64,000 nucleotides of DNA, taken from contig CP082844.1 in assembly GCA_019930625.1 (NCBI GenBank), positions 6,262,001-6,326,000 on the forward strand. The letters run 5' to 3'. The notes beneath the pieces were generated by a model. It made no database searches. It was not told where the DNA came from and saw only the letters and a program-made list of their open reading frames with translations. This document shows positions 9,827 through 17,987 of this stretch, one piece after another. The stretch is from Nocardia asteroides (GTDB taxonomy: Bacteria; Actinomycetota; Actinomycetes; Mycobacteriales; Mycobacteriaceae). Made by a program: the position numbers and the translations under genes. Positions within the stretch are counted from its first letter, which is position 1. The number at the start of each line of letters is the position of its first letter.

Positions 9827-10883
9827 TGTGTTCGGCGTACTGCTCACCATCGTGCTGCTGGCAGGCAACGCCTTCTTCGTCGCCGCCGAGTTCGCGCTCA
9901 TCTCCGCCCGCCGCGACCGGCTCGAAGCGCTGGCCGCACAAGGCAAACGCAACGCGAACACCGTCATCCGGGCGGGTGAGAACCTCTCGATCATGCTCGC
10001 GGCCGCGCAACTGGGCATCACCATCTGCTCGATCCTGCTCGGCCGCGTCGGCGAACCCGCCGTCGCCCACCTGCTGGAGGGGCCGTTCGAGCTGATCGGC
10101 CTGCCCGATCAGCTGCTGCACCCGGTGGCGTTCGCCATCGCGCTGACCATCATCGTCATCCTGCACATCTTGTTCGGCGAGATGATCCCGAAGAACATCG
10201 CGCTGGCCGGGCCCGAACGCAGCGCGCTGCTGCTGGTGCCGCTGCACCTGATGTGGCTGCGGCTGGCCCGCCCGCTCATCGCGCTCTACAACCTAGCCGC
10301 CAACTTGTCGCTGCGCCTGCTGCGAATCGAGCCGAAGGACGAGCTGGAGGCCACCGTCTCGACGGTCGAGCTGGCCGAAATGATCGGCGAGTCCCGCTCC
10401 GAGGGGCTGCTCGACGAGGAAGAGCACCGCCGCCTCACGCAGGCCCTCGGCACCAGCGAGCGGGTGGTGGCCGACGTGATGGTGCCGCTGGACGCGACCC
10501 GATCGATCCCGCTGCGCGGCAACGGCACCACGCTCGGCGACATCGAGTTCGCCGTCGCCGAAACCGGGTTCTCGCGCTTCCCCGTACGGGCGAGCGACGG
10601 CTCACTGGTCGGCTACCTGCACGTCAAGGACGTCCTGGACAAGGTCGCCGACGAGAGCGCCGGTCCCACAACGCCGATCCCGCGCACCGATATCCGCCCT
10701 CTGCCGACAGTGGGCATGGGCACCGCCCTCTACGAGGCGCTGGCGCGATTGCGCCGCACCAACAGCCATCTCGGCCGCGTGGTCGACGCCCGGGGCAACA
10801 CGACCGGCATCGTCGCCCTGGAGGACTTGGTGGAGGAGTTCGTCGGCACCGTCCGAGACGGGACGCACCGGGTGGGCGAATGA
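9819..10883 (+). CDS. CNNM/CorC family membrane protein, second paralogue without CorC_HlyC tail
   Basis: A 354-residue paralogue of the preceding gene: DUF21 domain (FVAAEFALISARRDRLE, then FGEMIPKNIALAGPE) followed by one CBS pair at about residues 205-340. It ends shortly after the CBS pair and lacks the C-terminal CorC_HlyC domain of its neighbour. The ATG overlaps the end of the upstream gene by eight bases, so the two are coupled and may form a heterodimer. CNNM transporters are dimers, and loss of the tail in only one subunit would give an asymmetric complex (inference). Confidence 0.88.
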   Translation: MGDVFGVLLTIVLLAGNAFFVAAEFALISARRDRLEALAAQGKRNANTVIRAGENLSIMLAAAQLGITICSILLGRVGEPAVAHLLEGPFELIGLPDQLLHPVAFAIALTIIVILHILFGEMIPKNIALAGPERSALLLVPLHLMWLRLARPLIALYNLAANLSLRLLRIEPKDELEATVSTVELAEMIGESRSEGLLDEEEHRRLTQALGTSERVVADVMVPLDATRSIPLRGNGTTLGDIEFAVAETGFSRFPVRASDGSLVGYLHVKDVLDKVADESAGPTTPIPRTDIRPLPTVGMGTALYEALARLRRTNSHLGRVVDARGNTTGIVALEDLVEEFVGTVRDGTHRVGE

Positions 10884-10911
10884 CGACCTCGGCACTGCGA
10901 GGGGTGGGGTG

Positions 10912-11832
10912 ATGCGGGTGTTGCCCGGCGCGCTGTGGCGAGCATCCGCCGCCGCGCATCGGGCCCGGTTGGACGAGCTGGTCGGGCCTTATCTCGAGCG
11001 GCGGGCGCAAGGTTCGTCGCACCCGGTGATCGACTTCTTGTTCACCTACTACGGACACAAACCCGCCCAGTTGCGGCGCTGGCATCCGGGATACGGCATC
11101 GGCCTGGCGGATGCGGCCGAATACGACGGCGCTCGGGGATATCATCGCGTCGTCACCGGCAATCCCGCTGCGGACGACGTTTTCACGGCCGACCCCGCTT
11201 ACCTGGACAAACGCCGCGACACCCTCGCGTTCGTCGCCGACCTGTTACGCGCCACCGCATCCCGGCCCGCGCAGCTGTCCTGCTTCGGCCTGCACGAATG
11301 GGCGATGGTGTATCGCACCGATGACATCCGCCACCAGAAGGTGCCGCTGCGACTCGGGCGAGCGGGAACCGACGCCGTGGTCGAATCGATGTCGCTGCGG
11401 TGCACCCATTTCGACGCCTACCGCTTCTTCACGCCGGACGCCGTCGGCCGCAACGCCGAACCGCTCACCCGCGCCGACCAGCTCCGCCGCGAACAGCCGG
11501 GCTGCCTGCACGCGAACATGGACTTGTACAAGTGGGGCTTCAAGCTGGTCCCGCTGATCTCCTCGGCACTGGTGCTGGACTGTTTCGAGCTGGCCTGCGC
11601 CGCTCGCGAACTCGACATGCGCGCCAGCCCTTACGACCTCGCCGAGTTCGGCTACGAACCGGTTCGCATCGAGACCGCGGCGGGACGGGCGGAGTACGTC
11701 CGGGCTCAGTCCGCGTTGGCGCAGCGCGCAACCGGATTGCGCCGGACGTTCCTGAGTGTCTGCGACGAGCTTCTGGCGTCGGACGTCGATTCCGCCGCGG
11801 TCGAGGGCGCCGGATCAGCTCAACCGCGCTGA
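10912..11832 (+). CDS. Conserved actinobacterial protein, often labelled 3-methyladenine DNA glycosylase
   Basis: About 306 residues without signal peptide or membrane helices. The N-terminal block HPVIDFLFTYYGHKPAQLRRWHPG and later QLSCFGLHEWAMVYR and CLHANMDLYKWGFKL are signature stretches of an actinobacterial family that databases often label 3-methyladenine DNA glycosylase. I see no helix-hairpin-helix or AlkA/Tag catalytic motif that would prove this activity, so the label should be treated as unproven. It starts 28 bases after the second CNNM gene on the same strand (ATG 10912, a GTG at 10909 is also possible) and may be cotranscribed. Confidence 0.6.
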   Translation: MRVLPGALWRASAAAHRARLDELVGPYLERRAQGSSHPVIDFLFTYYGHKPAQLRRWHPGYGIGLADAAEYDGARGYHRVVTGNPAADDVFTADPAYLDKRRDTLAFVADLLRATASRPAQLSCFGLHEWAMVYRTDDIRHQKVPLRLGRAGTDAVVESMSLRCTHFDAYRFFTPDAVGRNAEPLTRADQLRREQPGCLHANMDLYKWGFKLVPLISSALVLDCFELACAARELDMRASPYDLAEFGYEPVRIETAAGRAEYVRAQSALAQRATGLRRTFLSVCDELLASDVDSAAVEGAGSAQPR

Positions 11833-11919
11833 CAGCGGAAAACTTCGCGAATCCGAACCGGAATCGGCGAAACCCACACCGGAGTTGTTGAGCATCACTA
11901 CCATTCAGTCAGCTCAGCG

Positions 11920-11936
11920 GTGACTGTCCCAGTCAC
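11920..11936 (+). promoter_or_regulatory. Inverted repeat upstream of the LVIVD gene
   Basis: GTGACT-GTCCC-AGTCAC, a perfect 6-bp dyad 40 bases before the start of the secreted LVIVD protein. It lies where a promoter is expected and could be an operator. The cognate regulator is unknown. Confidence 0.35.
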
Positions 11937-11975
11937 TCTGGGTAGTCAACTCGAAAGACGAAGTTGGGGGTCGCG

Positions 11976-13552
11976 ATGATGCGCCCATTGGCCAGTCTGT
12001 GCCGTGCCAAACCCTTGGCCCTGCTTACGATCGGCATGGTCACGGCCATGCTGCTGCCCGTGAGCGCCTCGGCGGATCCGCACTCGGAAATCCAGAACAC
12101 ACTGCGGGAATTTCTCGATGTCGGGCGCACCTCGGTGCCCCGCGCCGACTGCGGACCGGGCGCCGCACCCGAGAACGGCCTGCAAGGCGACGTCACCGCC
12201 GCCGACCGCGACAGTGGGCGCAGTACCCAGGGCTACCGGTGCAATATCTCCCTCGTCGGCGGCTACGCGGGGCGCGGCGCAGGCATCACTTCCACCAGCT
12301 TCGAGCACTGCGCCTACCTGGGCTCGTTCTTTCCCGGCGCCCTGATCAGCGAAGGACGCGGCGTCCAAGTGCTCGACGTGTCCGACCCGGCGACCCCGCG
12401 CCCGACGGCCACGCTGACCGAACCCGCCATGCTCGCGGGCACCTGGGAGAGCCTCAAGGTCAATACCAAACGGAAGCTGCTGGTCGGGACCGGTGTTCCG
12501 CTGCTCGCGGGCGTGGGCTACCTGTCGGTCTACGACGTCTCCGACTGCGCACATCCGAGGCTGCTCAATCCCGGCCCCGGCACGAATCCGGCGATGCCGC
12601 TGCCGATCATCACGCACGAGGGCGGCTTCTCGCCGGACGGCAACACCTACTGGGCCTCGGGGATCGCGCCCGGTTTCGTCAGCGCGGTCGACCTGTCCGA
12701 CCCCGCCGACCCGCGCGTGGTGTGGCAGGGAGTGACCGGCATCGAGGCGCACGGGTTCGGCATCAGCCCCGACGGCAACCGGATGTATCTCTCCGCCCTC
12801 GGCGGGTTCACCGTCCTCGACATCAGCGCGGTGCAACGCCGCGATCCGAACCCGCAGGTGCACCACCTCGGCCGGGTGTTCTGGACCGACGGCTGGGCGA
12901 CGCAGCACAGTGTTCCGGTCAGCTACGACGGCAAGCCCTACCTCTACACCGTCGACGAAGGCGGCTCCGGGGGCGTCAAACTCGTCGACATCTCCGACGA
13001 CACCGCGCCCAAGGTAGTCAACAAGATCAAGCTCGAGATCAACCTGCCCCAGCACATCGACAGCAATATCGGCTCCGCCATGGGGGTTCCGCCTTCGCCT
13101 ACGAAGCGCACTACTGCGCCGCGGACCGGCAGGAGAACCCGACCGCCCTGGCATGCGGATGGGTGTCCTCCGGCATCCGGGTATTCGACGTCCGCGACCC
13201 CTACGCCATCCGCGAGATCGCCTACTACAACCCGCCCGCCCGCACCGGGCAGAACCTGAGCCTGTGGAACTCGCCGCACGCGCTCGCCTCCCTCATCGGC
13301 GTTCCGCTGATGAGCGCGCCTCCCGCCGTGCGCGCCGCACTGGAAGGACAATTCCACCCGCTGGACGCCACGACCCCGCGCACCGGTCGTCTCGCCTTCG
13401 GCGACGTGTCCACCGACTGGTGTTTCTCGCCGCCGGAATGGCGCGGTTCGCAGCTCTACGTCGCGTGCTCGGACAACGGATTCATGGTGCTGCGACTGGA
13501 CAACGACGTGTATTCGCCTCCGGCGGACCAGCGGTCGATCGTCGGGTCGTAG
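11976..13552 (+). pseudogene. Secreted LVIVD-repeat (beta-propeller) protein, broken by a single-base frameshift
   Basis: An N-terminal signal peptide (MMRPLASLCRAKPLALLTIG, cleaved after SASA) is followed by LVIVD repeats (for example VQVLDVSDPATPRPTATL, LSVYDVSDCAHPRLL, FVSAVDLSDPADPRVV). The frame is good to about 13080, then homology continues in another frame (FAYEAHYCAADRQEN to the stop at 13552). Adding one G to the G5 run at 13082-13086 would restore one open frame of about 525 residues. So this is either a real frameshift in a homopolymer or a sequencing error. A DUF305 gene follows immediately, a common pairing. A poly-G stretch 5 bases before the ATG may serve as ribosome-binding site. 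Confidence 0.75.
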
Positions 13553-13554
13553 TG

Positions 13555-14196
13555 ATGCGGCACTGGGCGCGAACCGCGGCCCTGGCTTCGGCGGCCTTCG
13601 CGCTGCTCGTGCTCGGCGCCGGGCTGCGGCCACTGATGTTTCCGGAGCATCCCGCCGCGACACCGCTTCTCGACGAGATCGAGATCGGCTTCGTCCAGGA
13701 TATGACCGTCCATCACCAGCAGGCGCTGCTCATGGCGCAGCGGCTCGACCGCTCGGTCGATCCGGCGATCGCCCGGTTGGCCGAGCAGCTCGACCGCACC
13801 CAGCGCATGGAGATCGGCACCATGCTCGGCTGGCTGCGCCTGGCGGACGCGGCCCCGAGCTCCGCGCACCCGATGGCGTGGATGCCCACCGCAGCCGCGC
13901 ATCGGCACCCGGCAGCGGTCGCACCGACCGCCCCCGCACCGGTCATGCCCGGGATGGCGAGTACCGCGGAGCTGGATGCGTTGGCCGCCGCACGAGGCCG
14001 CGACGCGGAAGTCCTCTTCCTCCAGTTGATGTTTCGTCACCACCGAGGCGGAATCGCGATGGCCGAGGCCGCCGACGATCGACTCCACTCCGGACCGGTC
14101 AAGGAGATCGCGCGTTCCATGATCCACGGGCAAGGCCAGGAAGCGGGGATGATGGGGCTGATGCTCACCCAGCGCGGGGCGGCCCCACTGCCCTGA
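13555..14196 (+). CDS. DUF305 family secreted or membrane-anchored protein
   Basis: A 213-residue protein with an N-terminal hydrophobic signal or anchor (residues 5-25) and two copies of the DUF305 core: FVQDMTVHHQQALLMAQ near residue 46 and FLQLMFRHHRGGIAMAE near 160, rich in His and Met. The paired HH and Met residues suggest metal (copper) binding; several DUF305 proteins are copper-linked. The ATG lies two bases after the LVIVD stop, so the pair is cotranscribed. The repeat spacing is filled by a His/Pro/Ala linker. Confidence 0.8.
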   Translation: MRHWARTAALASAAFALLVLGAGLRPLMFPEHPAATPLLDEIEIGFVQDMTVHHQQALLMAQRLDRSVDPAIARLAEQLDRTQRMEIGTMLGWLRLADAAPSSAHPMAWMPTAAAHRHPAAVAPTAPAPVMPGMASTAELDALAAARGRDAEVLFLQLMFRHHRGGIAMAEAADDRLHSGPVKEIARSMIHGQGQEAGMMGLMLTQRGAAPLP

Positions 14197-14204
14197 CCGC
14201 CGGG

Positions 14205-14963
14205 TCACGACGCCACATGCAGCCCGAATCCGGTCGCGCCTCGCCTCTCGCGCCCAGGCTCGAGACGCAAACTCCGGTCGTAGTCGCCCCCGCTCTGCGG
14301 GCGGTAGCGGATCGGCTCCAGCTCCGCCAGATCCGTCATCCGCTGCCGAAGGTCGTGGGCGACCTCGTCGAAGCGCGCGGAGCCGAGCCCGATCGTGCCG
14401 TGCACCAGAAACGGCGGCAGCACGTCCATGCCGGTGTAGTAGAGAATGCCGTGGTGGATGGGGAACAGCAGATCATCGACCGGGCCGTTGATTCCGCGAT
14501 CGGAGTACGACGGCTGCTTGCCCCCGACCGAGACCACGAGCATCGCACGCCTGCCCGCCAGTACGCCCGCCCCGTATCTGGGCAGCGCCTTGCCTCCGGC
14601 GCCATAAGCGAAATCGCAGGTGAGGACGCGGTCCACCCACCCCTTCATGATCGCGGGCATGCCGAACCACCACAGCGGGAAATGCAGGACGACGGCGTCG
14701 GCCCACAGCAGCTTCTCCTGCTCGGCGCGGATGTCGGGACTCAGCGTCCCACCGCGGTAGGCCACGCCCGAGGCCAGCATGAAGTTGGGCTCCTCGACCC
14801 CGCCGAAATCGTCGGTGTCGGCGGCGGCCTTCCAGCCCATCGCGTAGAGGTCGGTGATCCGCACCTCGTGTCCGTCCGCCCGCAACTGGCCCACGGCAAC
14901 GTCTTTCAGCGAGCCGGTGAGTGAGTCCGGCTTCGGGTGGGCGTACACGACCAGTACGTTCAT
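14205..14963 (-). CDS. NAD(P)H dehydrogenase (quinone), NQO1/MdaB flavodoxin-fold family
   Basis: A 252-residue flavodoxin-like oxidoreductase. The N-terminus MNVLVVYAHPKPDSLTGSL is the FMN/FAD phosphate-binding loop. LHFPLWWFGMPAIMKGWVDRV near residue 100 is the conserved NQO1 active-site segment, and the downstream YSDRGINGP region matches the family C-half. It reduces quinones or xenobiotics by two electrons. The ATG at 14963 is the natural start; the open frame extends 68 residues further upstream but without family similarity. It converges with the DUF305 gene (eight bases apart) and is divergent from the hot-dog gene. Confidence 0.85.
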   Translation of the reverse strand: MNVLVVYAHPKPDSLTGSLKDVAVGQLRADGHEVRITDLYAMGWKAAADTDDFGGVEEPNFMLASGVAYRGGTLSPDIRAEQEKLLWADAVVLHFPLWWFGMPAIMKGWVDRVLTCDFAYGAGGKALPRYGAGVLAGRRAMLVVSVGGKQPSYSDRGINGPVDDLLFPIHHGILYYTGMDVLPPFLVHGTIGLGSARFDEVAHDLRQRMTDLAELEPIRYRPQSGGDYDRSLRLEPGRERRGATGFGLHVAS

Positions 14964-15144
14964 TCCGGCTTTCGTCACGTCTCGGCGCAACAGCATCGAG
15001 CGCGCGGGAATTCCGGCCTGCCGCTGACCTGCGCGGACATGACGCGACTCGGCGTGGCCGCGTCGCCCGGCCGGTCGCCCGGCAACAAACCGTTCGTTCC
15101 GCGCGGGTATCGTCGGCGCAACGGCCGCAGAGATTGGGCGAGAG

Positions 15145-15879
15145 ATGATTCGGACCGATGCGTTCACGGTGCCCGCGCATGTGCGCGGCTATCCGGGGGT
15201 GGCCTTCGGCGGGTACGTGGCAGGGCTGCTGGCCGCGGCGAGTGGCGCCGCGGAGGTGCGCGTCGACTTCCGGCGCAGAATCGCCGTGGACACCCCCGTA
15301 ATGCTGGCCGCCGACGACTCCGGCGGCGCGAGCCTCACCGACCCGGACGGCGAAGTCCTCGCGCAAGCGTCCGTGTCGACGCTTGCGGTCACGCCGCGGC
15401 CCGCGCCTTCCTGGACGCAAGCCCGAGCCGCAGGAGCGACCGCCGATGTGCTGCGCAAGATGAGCCGCTGCTACGGCTGCGGCGCCGCCTGCGCGCCGGG
15501 CCGTGGCCTGCGCCTGTCGCCCTGGGCGATGTCCACGCACGACATGGTCGTCGCCGCCTGGACACCCGATCCCGCCCTCGGCGGCCCCGATGGCCTCCTT
15601 TCCACCGAGAACGTCTGGGCCGCTCTGGATTGTCCCGGCGGCTGGGCAGCGATGGCTCTGCGTGACATGCAGCCGGGAGCGGTCACCGCCGCCCTCACCG
15701 CCACGCAGCTCGAGCCCGTCCGCACCGGCGAGCCCTACCTCTCCTACGGCTGGCCCATCTCCGAGAACGGCCGGAAACACACGGTCGGCGTAGCACTGGC
15801 CCGAGCCGACGGCACCCTCTGCGCGCTCGCCGAAGCCCTCTGGATCGAACCGCGCCAACCGCTGCCGTTCGAATGGTGA
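15145..15879 (+). CDS. Hot-dog-fold thioesterase-like protein with CxxCG motif
   Basis: A 244-residue soluble protein. The layout GVAFGGYVAGLLAAASG ... RRIAVDTPVMLAADD ... TENVWAALDCPGGWAAM ... VALARADGTLCALAEALWIEP matches a double hot-dog acyl-CoA thioesterase. A central RCYGCGAACAPGRGL motif (four Cys) resembles the CxxCG segment found in PaaI/THEM4-type proteins. The substrate is unknown. A possible -10 box TATCGT (15108-15113) and a GGGCGAGAG ribosome-binding site precede the ATG. It is a single-gene unit divergent from the quinone reductase. Confidence 0.6.
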   Translation: MIRTDAFTVPAHVRGYPGVAFGGYVAGLLAAASGAAEVRVDFRRRIAVDTPVMLAADDSGGASLTDPDGEVLAQASVSTLAVTPRPAPSWTQARAAGATADVLRKMSRCYGCGAACAPGRGLRLSPWAMSTHDMVVAAWTPDPALGGPDGLLSTENVWAALDCPGGWAAMALRDMQPGAVTAALTATQLEPVRTGEPYLSYGWPISENGRKHTVGVALARADGTLCALAEALWIEPRQPLPFEW

Positions 15880-15912
15880 CCCACCTCATCCGAACCTGTC
15901 GGTGGCTATCGG

Positions 15913-15918
15913 TACCGT
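15913..15918 (+). promoter_or_regulatory. -10 box of the Rpn gene (leaderless)
   Basis: TACCGT followed by exactly seven bases and the ATG at 15926. It supports this start and a leaderless transcript. Confidence 0.45.
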
Positions 15919-15925
15919 CCCCGCC

Positions 15926-16825
15926 ATGCCCTCGTCGGTACACGAAGTCCTCATCGAATTGGTCCGGCGCAGACCGACTTTGGTCGCCGAACTCCTGATC
16001 TCCACACTCGGGCTATCCCTTCCCGAGTTCGATCACGCACGGGTCGATTCGGGCGACCTACCGGACATCGAACCGACCGAGTATCGCGCGGACCTGGTGG
16101 TCACGCTCACCGAGGCCGAGGTCCCTGTCCTCGGCATCGTCGTCGAGGTGCAACTGCAACGCGACGACGACAAAGCGTGGAGCTGGCCGGTCTACCTGAC
16201 GACTCTGCGAGCTCGCCTGCGCTGCCTGGTCCTGCTCGTCGTCGTGTGCCCGAACGAGCGCGCCGCAGGCCACTGCCGCCGTCCGATCACTGTCGCGCCC
16301 GGATTCACCCTGTCGCCGATGGTTCTCAGCCCGGCCAACGTGCCCGTCGTCAGCGATACCTCCACCGCGCTCGCGCGCCCCGACCTGGCCGCCCTGTCCG
16401 CCATCGCCCACCGCAACGACCCGGAACGCGATTCGATTCTCACCGCCCTCGCCGCGACAGCGCACGACTCCGCGGACGGCAAAAGGTACATTGACCTGGT
16501 ACTGGCCGCACTGCCCAAAGCAGCGGCCCGGCACTTCCTGGAGATGCTGATGACGACAGACACGTCCCCGTACTACAGCCAGTACTTCAAGCAGCTGTAC
16601 GCCGACGGCATAACCGAAGGAATCGCCCAGGGCAAAGCCGAAGGTAAAGCCGAAGGAGAGGCCAAAGCACTGCTGACCGTCCTCGCGGCCCGCGGATTCG
16701 ACGTCCCCGCAGCGCTGGCCTCCGACATCAACGCCTGCACCGATGACGCCCGCCTCACCGCCTGGATCACCCGCGCCGCCACGGCCAACACGCTCGAGGA
16801 GGTTTTCGGCGATCGGGATCAGTGA
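15926..16825 (+). CDS. Rpn-family PD-(D/E)XK nuclease / transposase-like protein
   Basis: A 299-residue actinobacterial Rpn-type protein. The nuclease core is RADLVVTL ... GIVVEVQLQRDDDKAWSWPVYL (about residues 50-95), with the Asp and the ExQ pair of the PD-(D/E)XK fold. The C-terminal third has the family's charged tail, a short Gly-Lys-Ala-Glu repeat (GKAEGKAEGEAKALLTVLAA, near residues 236-255), followed by a helical end. Related RpnA proteins promote RecA-independent recombination, and some act in anti-phage defence. The gene stands alone, and its stop overlaps the convergent membrane-protein gene by seven bases. Confidence 0.75.
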   Translation: MPSSVHEVLIELVRRRPTLVAELLISTLGLSLPEFDHARVDSGDLPDIEPTEYRADLVVTLTEAEVPVLGIVVEVQLQRDDDKAWSWPVYLTTLRARLRCLVLLVVVCPNERAAGHCRRPITVAPGFTLSPMVLSPANVPVVSDTSTALARPDLAALSAIAHRNDPERDSILTALAATAHDSADGKRYIDLVLAALPKAAARHFLEMLMTTDTSPYYSQYFKQLYADGITEGIAQGKAEGKAEGEAKALLTVLAARGFDVPAALASDINACTDDARLTAWITRAATANTLEEVFGDRDQ

Positions 16826-17394
16826 GTGTCGACGAACCGGTACCACTGGCCGTCGAAGGCGGCGTATTCGATGCCGTTGGTGGCCGGTGGACCGAGATGG
16901 GGCGGGGTGGCCGGGTCGCGGAAGTAGGCGAAGCCTTCCGAATTCGAGTCTCCCGCTTGGGTGTAGAACAGGCAGCCGCCGTCGCGGGGCGTGATGAAGG
17001 TGATGGTGTAGACACCCAGACGGCCGCGGTGGCCGGGGTGGGCGCAGTCGAGGGCCTGGTCTTCGAGGATGCCGCGCGACAGCCGCCAGCCGGTGTCCTC
17101 CGGGACGTCGTAGAGCGTCAGCGCCACGAGTACGCCGATGAGCACGGGCGAGGCGAGACTGTGGAACAGCGCGCGGTAGCGCAGCAGGCCGAGCAGTCCG
17201 AACAGGACGGCGATCCCGCCGAGCACACCGAGGACCACCCACAGGACGACGAGGGTCGGAAACGTGCCCTCGGCGGCGAGTTGCCAGAACAGCGCCGCGC
17301 AGCAGAGCGCGACCAAGGCGGTCAGCAGCCCCATCCACAAGACGAACCAACGAGGAATACGTGACCGTGTGCGCGACGACCCTGCGGAGTTCAC
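16819..17394 (-). CDS. Small multi-pass membrane protein of unknown function
   Basis: 191 residues: a basic N-terminus (SSRTRSRIPR), three hydrophobic helices (near residues 16-38, 46-68, 78-95) and a C-terminal extracytoplasmic part of about 90 residues with Gly/Pro-rich segments and two Cys. No family recognised. It overlaps the stop of the convergent Rpn gene. The start ATG at 17394 is adopted because the basic-hydrophobic N-terminus follows directly. Confidence 0.65.
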   Translation of the reverse strand: MNSAGSSRTRSRIPRWFVLWMGLLTALVALCCAALFWQLAAEGTFPTLVVLWVVLGVLGGIAVLFGLLGLLRYRALFHSLASPVLIGVLVALTLYDVPEDTGWRLSRGILEDQALDCAHPGHRGRLGVYTITFITPRDGGCLFYTQAGDSNSEGFAYFRDPATPPHLGPPATNGIEYAAFDGQWYRFVDTH

Positions 17395-17682
17395 GTGTTC
17401 AAGATACGAGGGGTCGCGGTTTCGCGCGCGGGATCGGTGACGAAAGCGCCCGGCCCGTGGCCGGTCACGGCGACGCGGCGGTCAGGACAGCGGCGACGAA
17501 AGCCGCGGGACCGGTATACGTCCAATTCCGAAGCAGCGCGCCCGAGTTGGTGTGGTCGGCACCGCGCTGCCCGTTGAATTCACGGCGAGCCGATGAGAAC
17601 TTGCTGTCACGGCACAGCTGGGCCGGTCAGTGTGAAAACAAACATTCCGGAACGTTTGGGCGAATCCGGCCGAAATCGCCGA
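17395..17682. other. Intergenic stretch without a recognised gene
   Basis: Open frames exist on both strands (for example a plus-strand frame to 17927), but they have no ribosome-binding site, family motif or consistent codon use. It probably holds the promoter of the membrane protein at 17394 (minus strand). Confidence 0.5.
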
Positions 17683-17715
17683 AATCCCCCGGCCAGTGTG
17701 CCTGGCCAGGGGATT
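17683..17715 (-). terminator. Hairpin downstream of the 33-residue ORF
   Basis: Stem AATCCCC-GGCCAG / CTGGCC-GGGGATT, with a single-base bulge on each side and a TGTGC loop. It lies 34 bases beyond the stop of the small minus-strand ORF, the expected place for its terminator. Confidence 0.5.
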
Positions 17716-17749
17716 CGCTACTACTCGAAGTCGATCGTGCGCCGCACGC

Positions 17750-17851
17750 TCACAGTGGCGGGAAGCCCGACGATCCGGTGGCCATCCAATTCCAGAACAT
17801 CGCCGCGCGGTTGGCGAGCAATGCCACGATGTCGAGCACAACGCTTCCCAT
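17750..17851 (-). CDS. Putative 33-residue hydrophobic small protein
   Basis: The ATG at 17851 is preceded five bases upstream by a strong AGGAAG ribosome-binding site. The product is 33 residues, MGSVVLDIVALLANRAAMFW as first 20, then a GC-rich end NWMATGSSGFPPL. The first 22 residues form a hydrophobic or amphipathic helix. A -10-like TACCCT lies about 40 bases before the start and a hairpin follows the stop, so this looks like a complete single-gene unit. No homologue is known to me. Possible roles include a membrane peptide or toxin-like peptide, but nothing proves one. Confidence 0.45.
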   Translation of the reverse strand: MGSVVLDIVALLANRAAMFWNWMATGSSGFPPL

Positions 17852-17889
17852 AAATCTTCCTCACAAATCGACGATCTCGTGCGGCACCC

Positions 17890-17895
17890 AGGGTA
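17890..17895 (-). promoter_or_regulatory. -10-like box for the 33-residue ORF
   Basis: TACCCT on the minus strand. Transcription would start near 17883, leaving about a 30-base leader that includes the AGGAAG site. Confidence 0.35.
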
Positions 17896-17940
17896 ACGGA
17901 CCGATAAACGGGAGTCGAAACTCCTGATCAGCGGGGAATG

Positions 17941-17976
17941 CGCGAATCCCCCGGCCGACGGACCGGGGGATTCGCG
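17941..17976 (-). terminator. Terminator of glcB
   Basis: Perfect 14-bp inverted repeat CGCGAATCCCCCGG / CCGGGGGATTCGCG with an eight-base loop, 12 bases beyond the malate synthase stop. It shares the GAATCCCCCGG block with the hairpin at 17683-17715. Confidence 0.75.
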
Positions 17977-17987
17977 ATGCGCGGTGG

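Noticed and set aside
17361..17927. 188-codon plus-strand ORF in the gap before glcB
   Set aside because: No ribosome-binding site, no motif, poor codon pattern; it overlaps the better-supported minus-strand small ORF.
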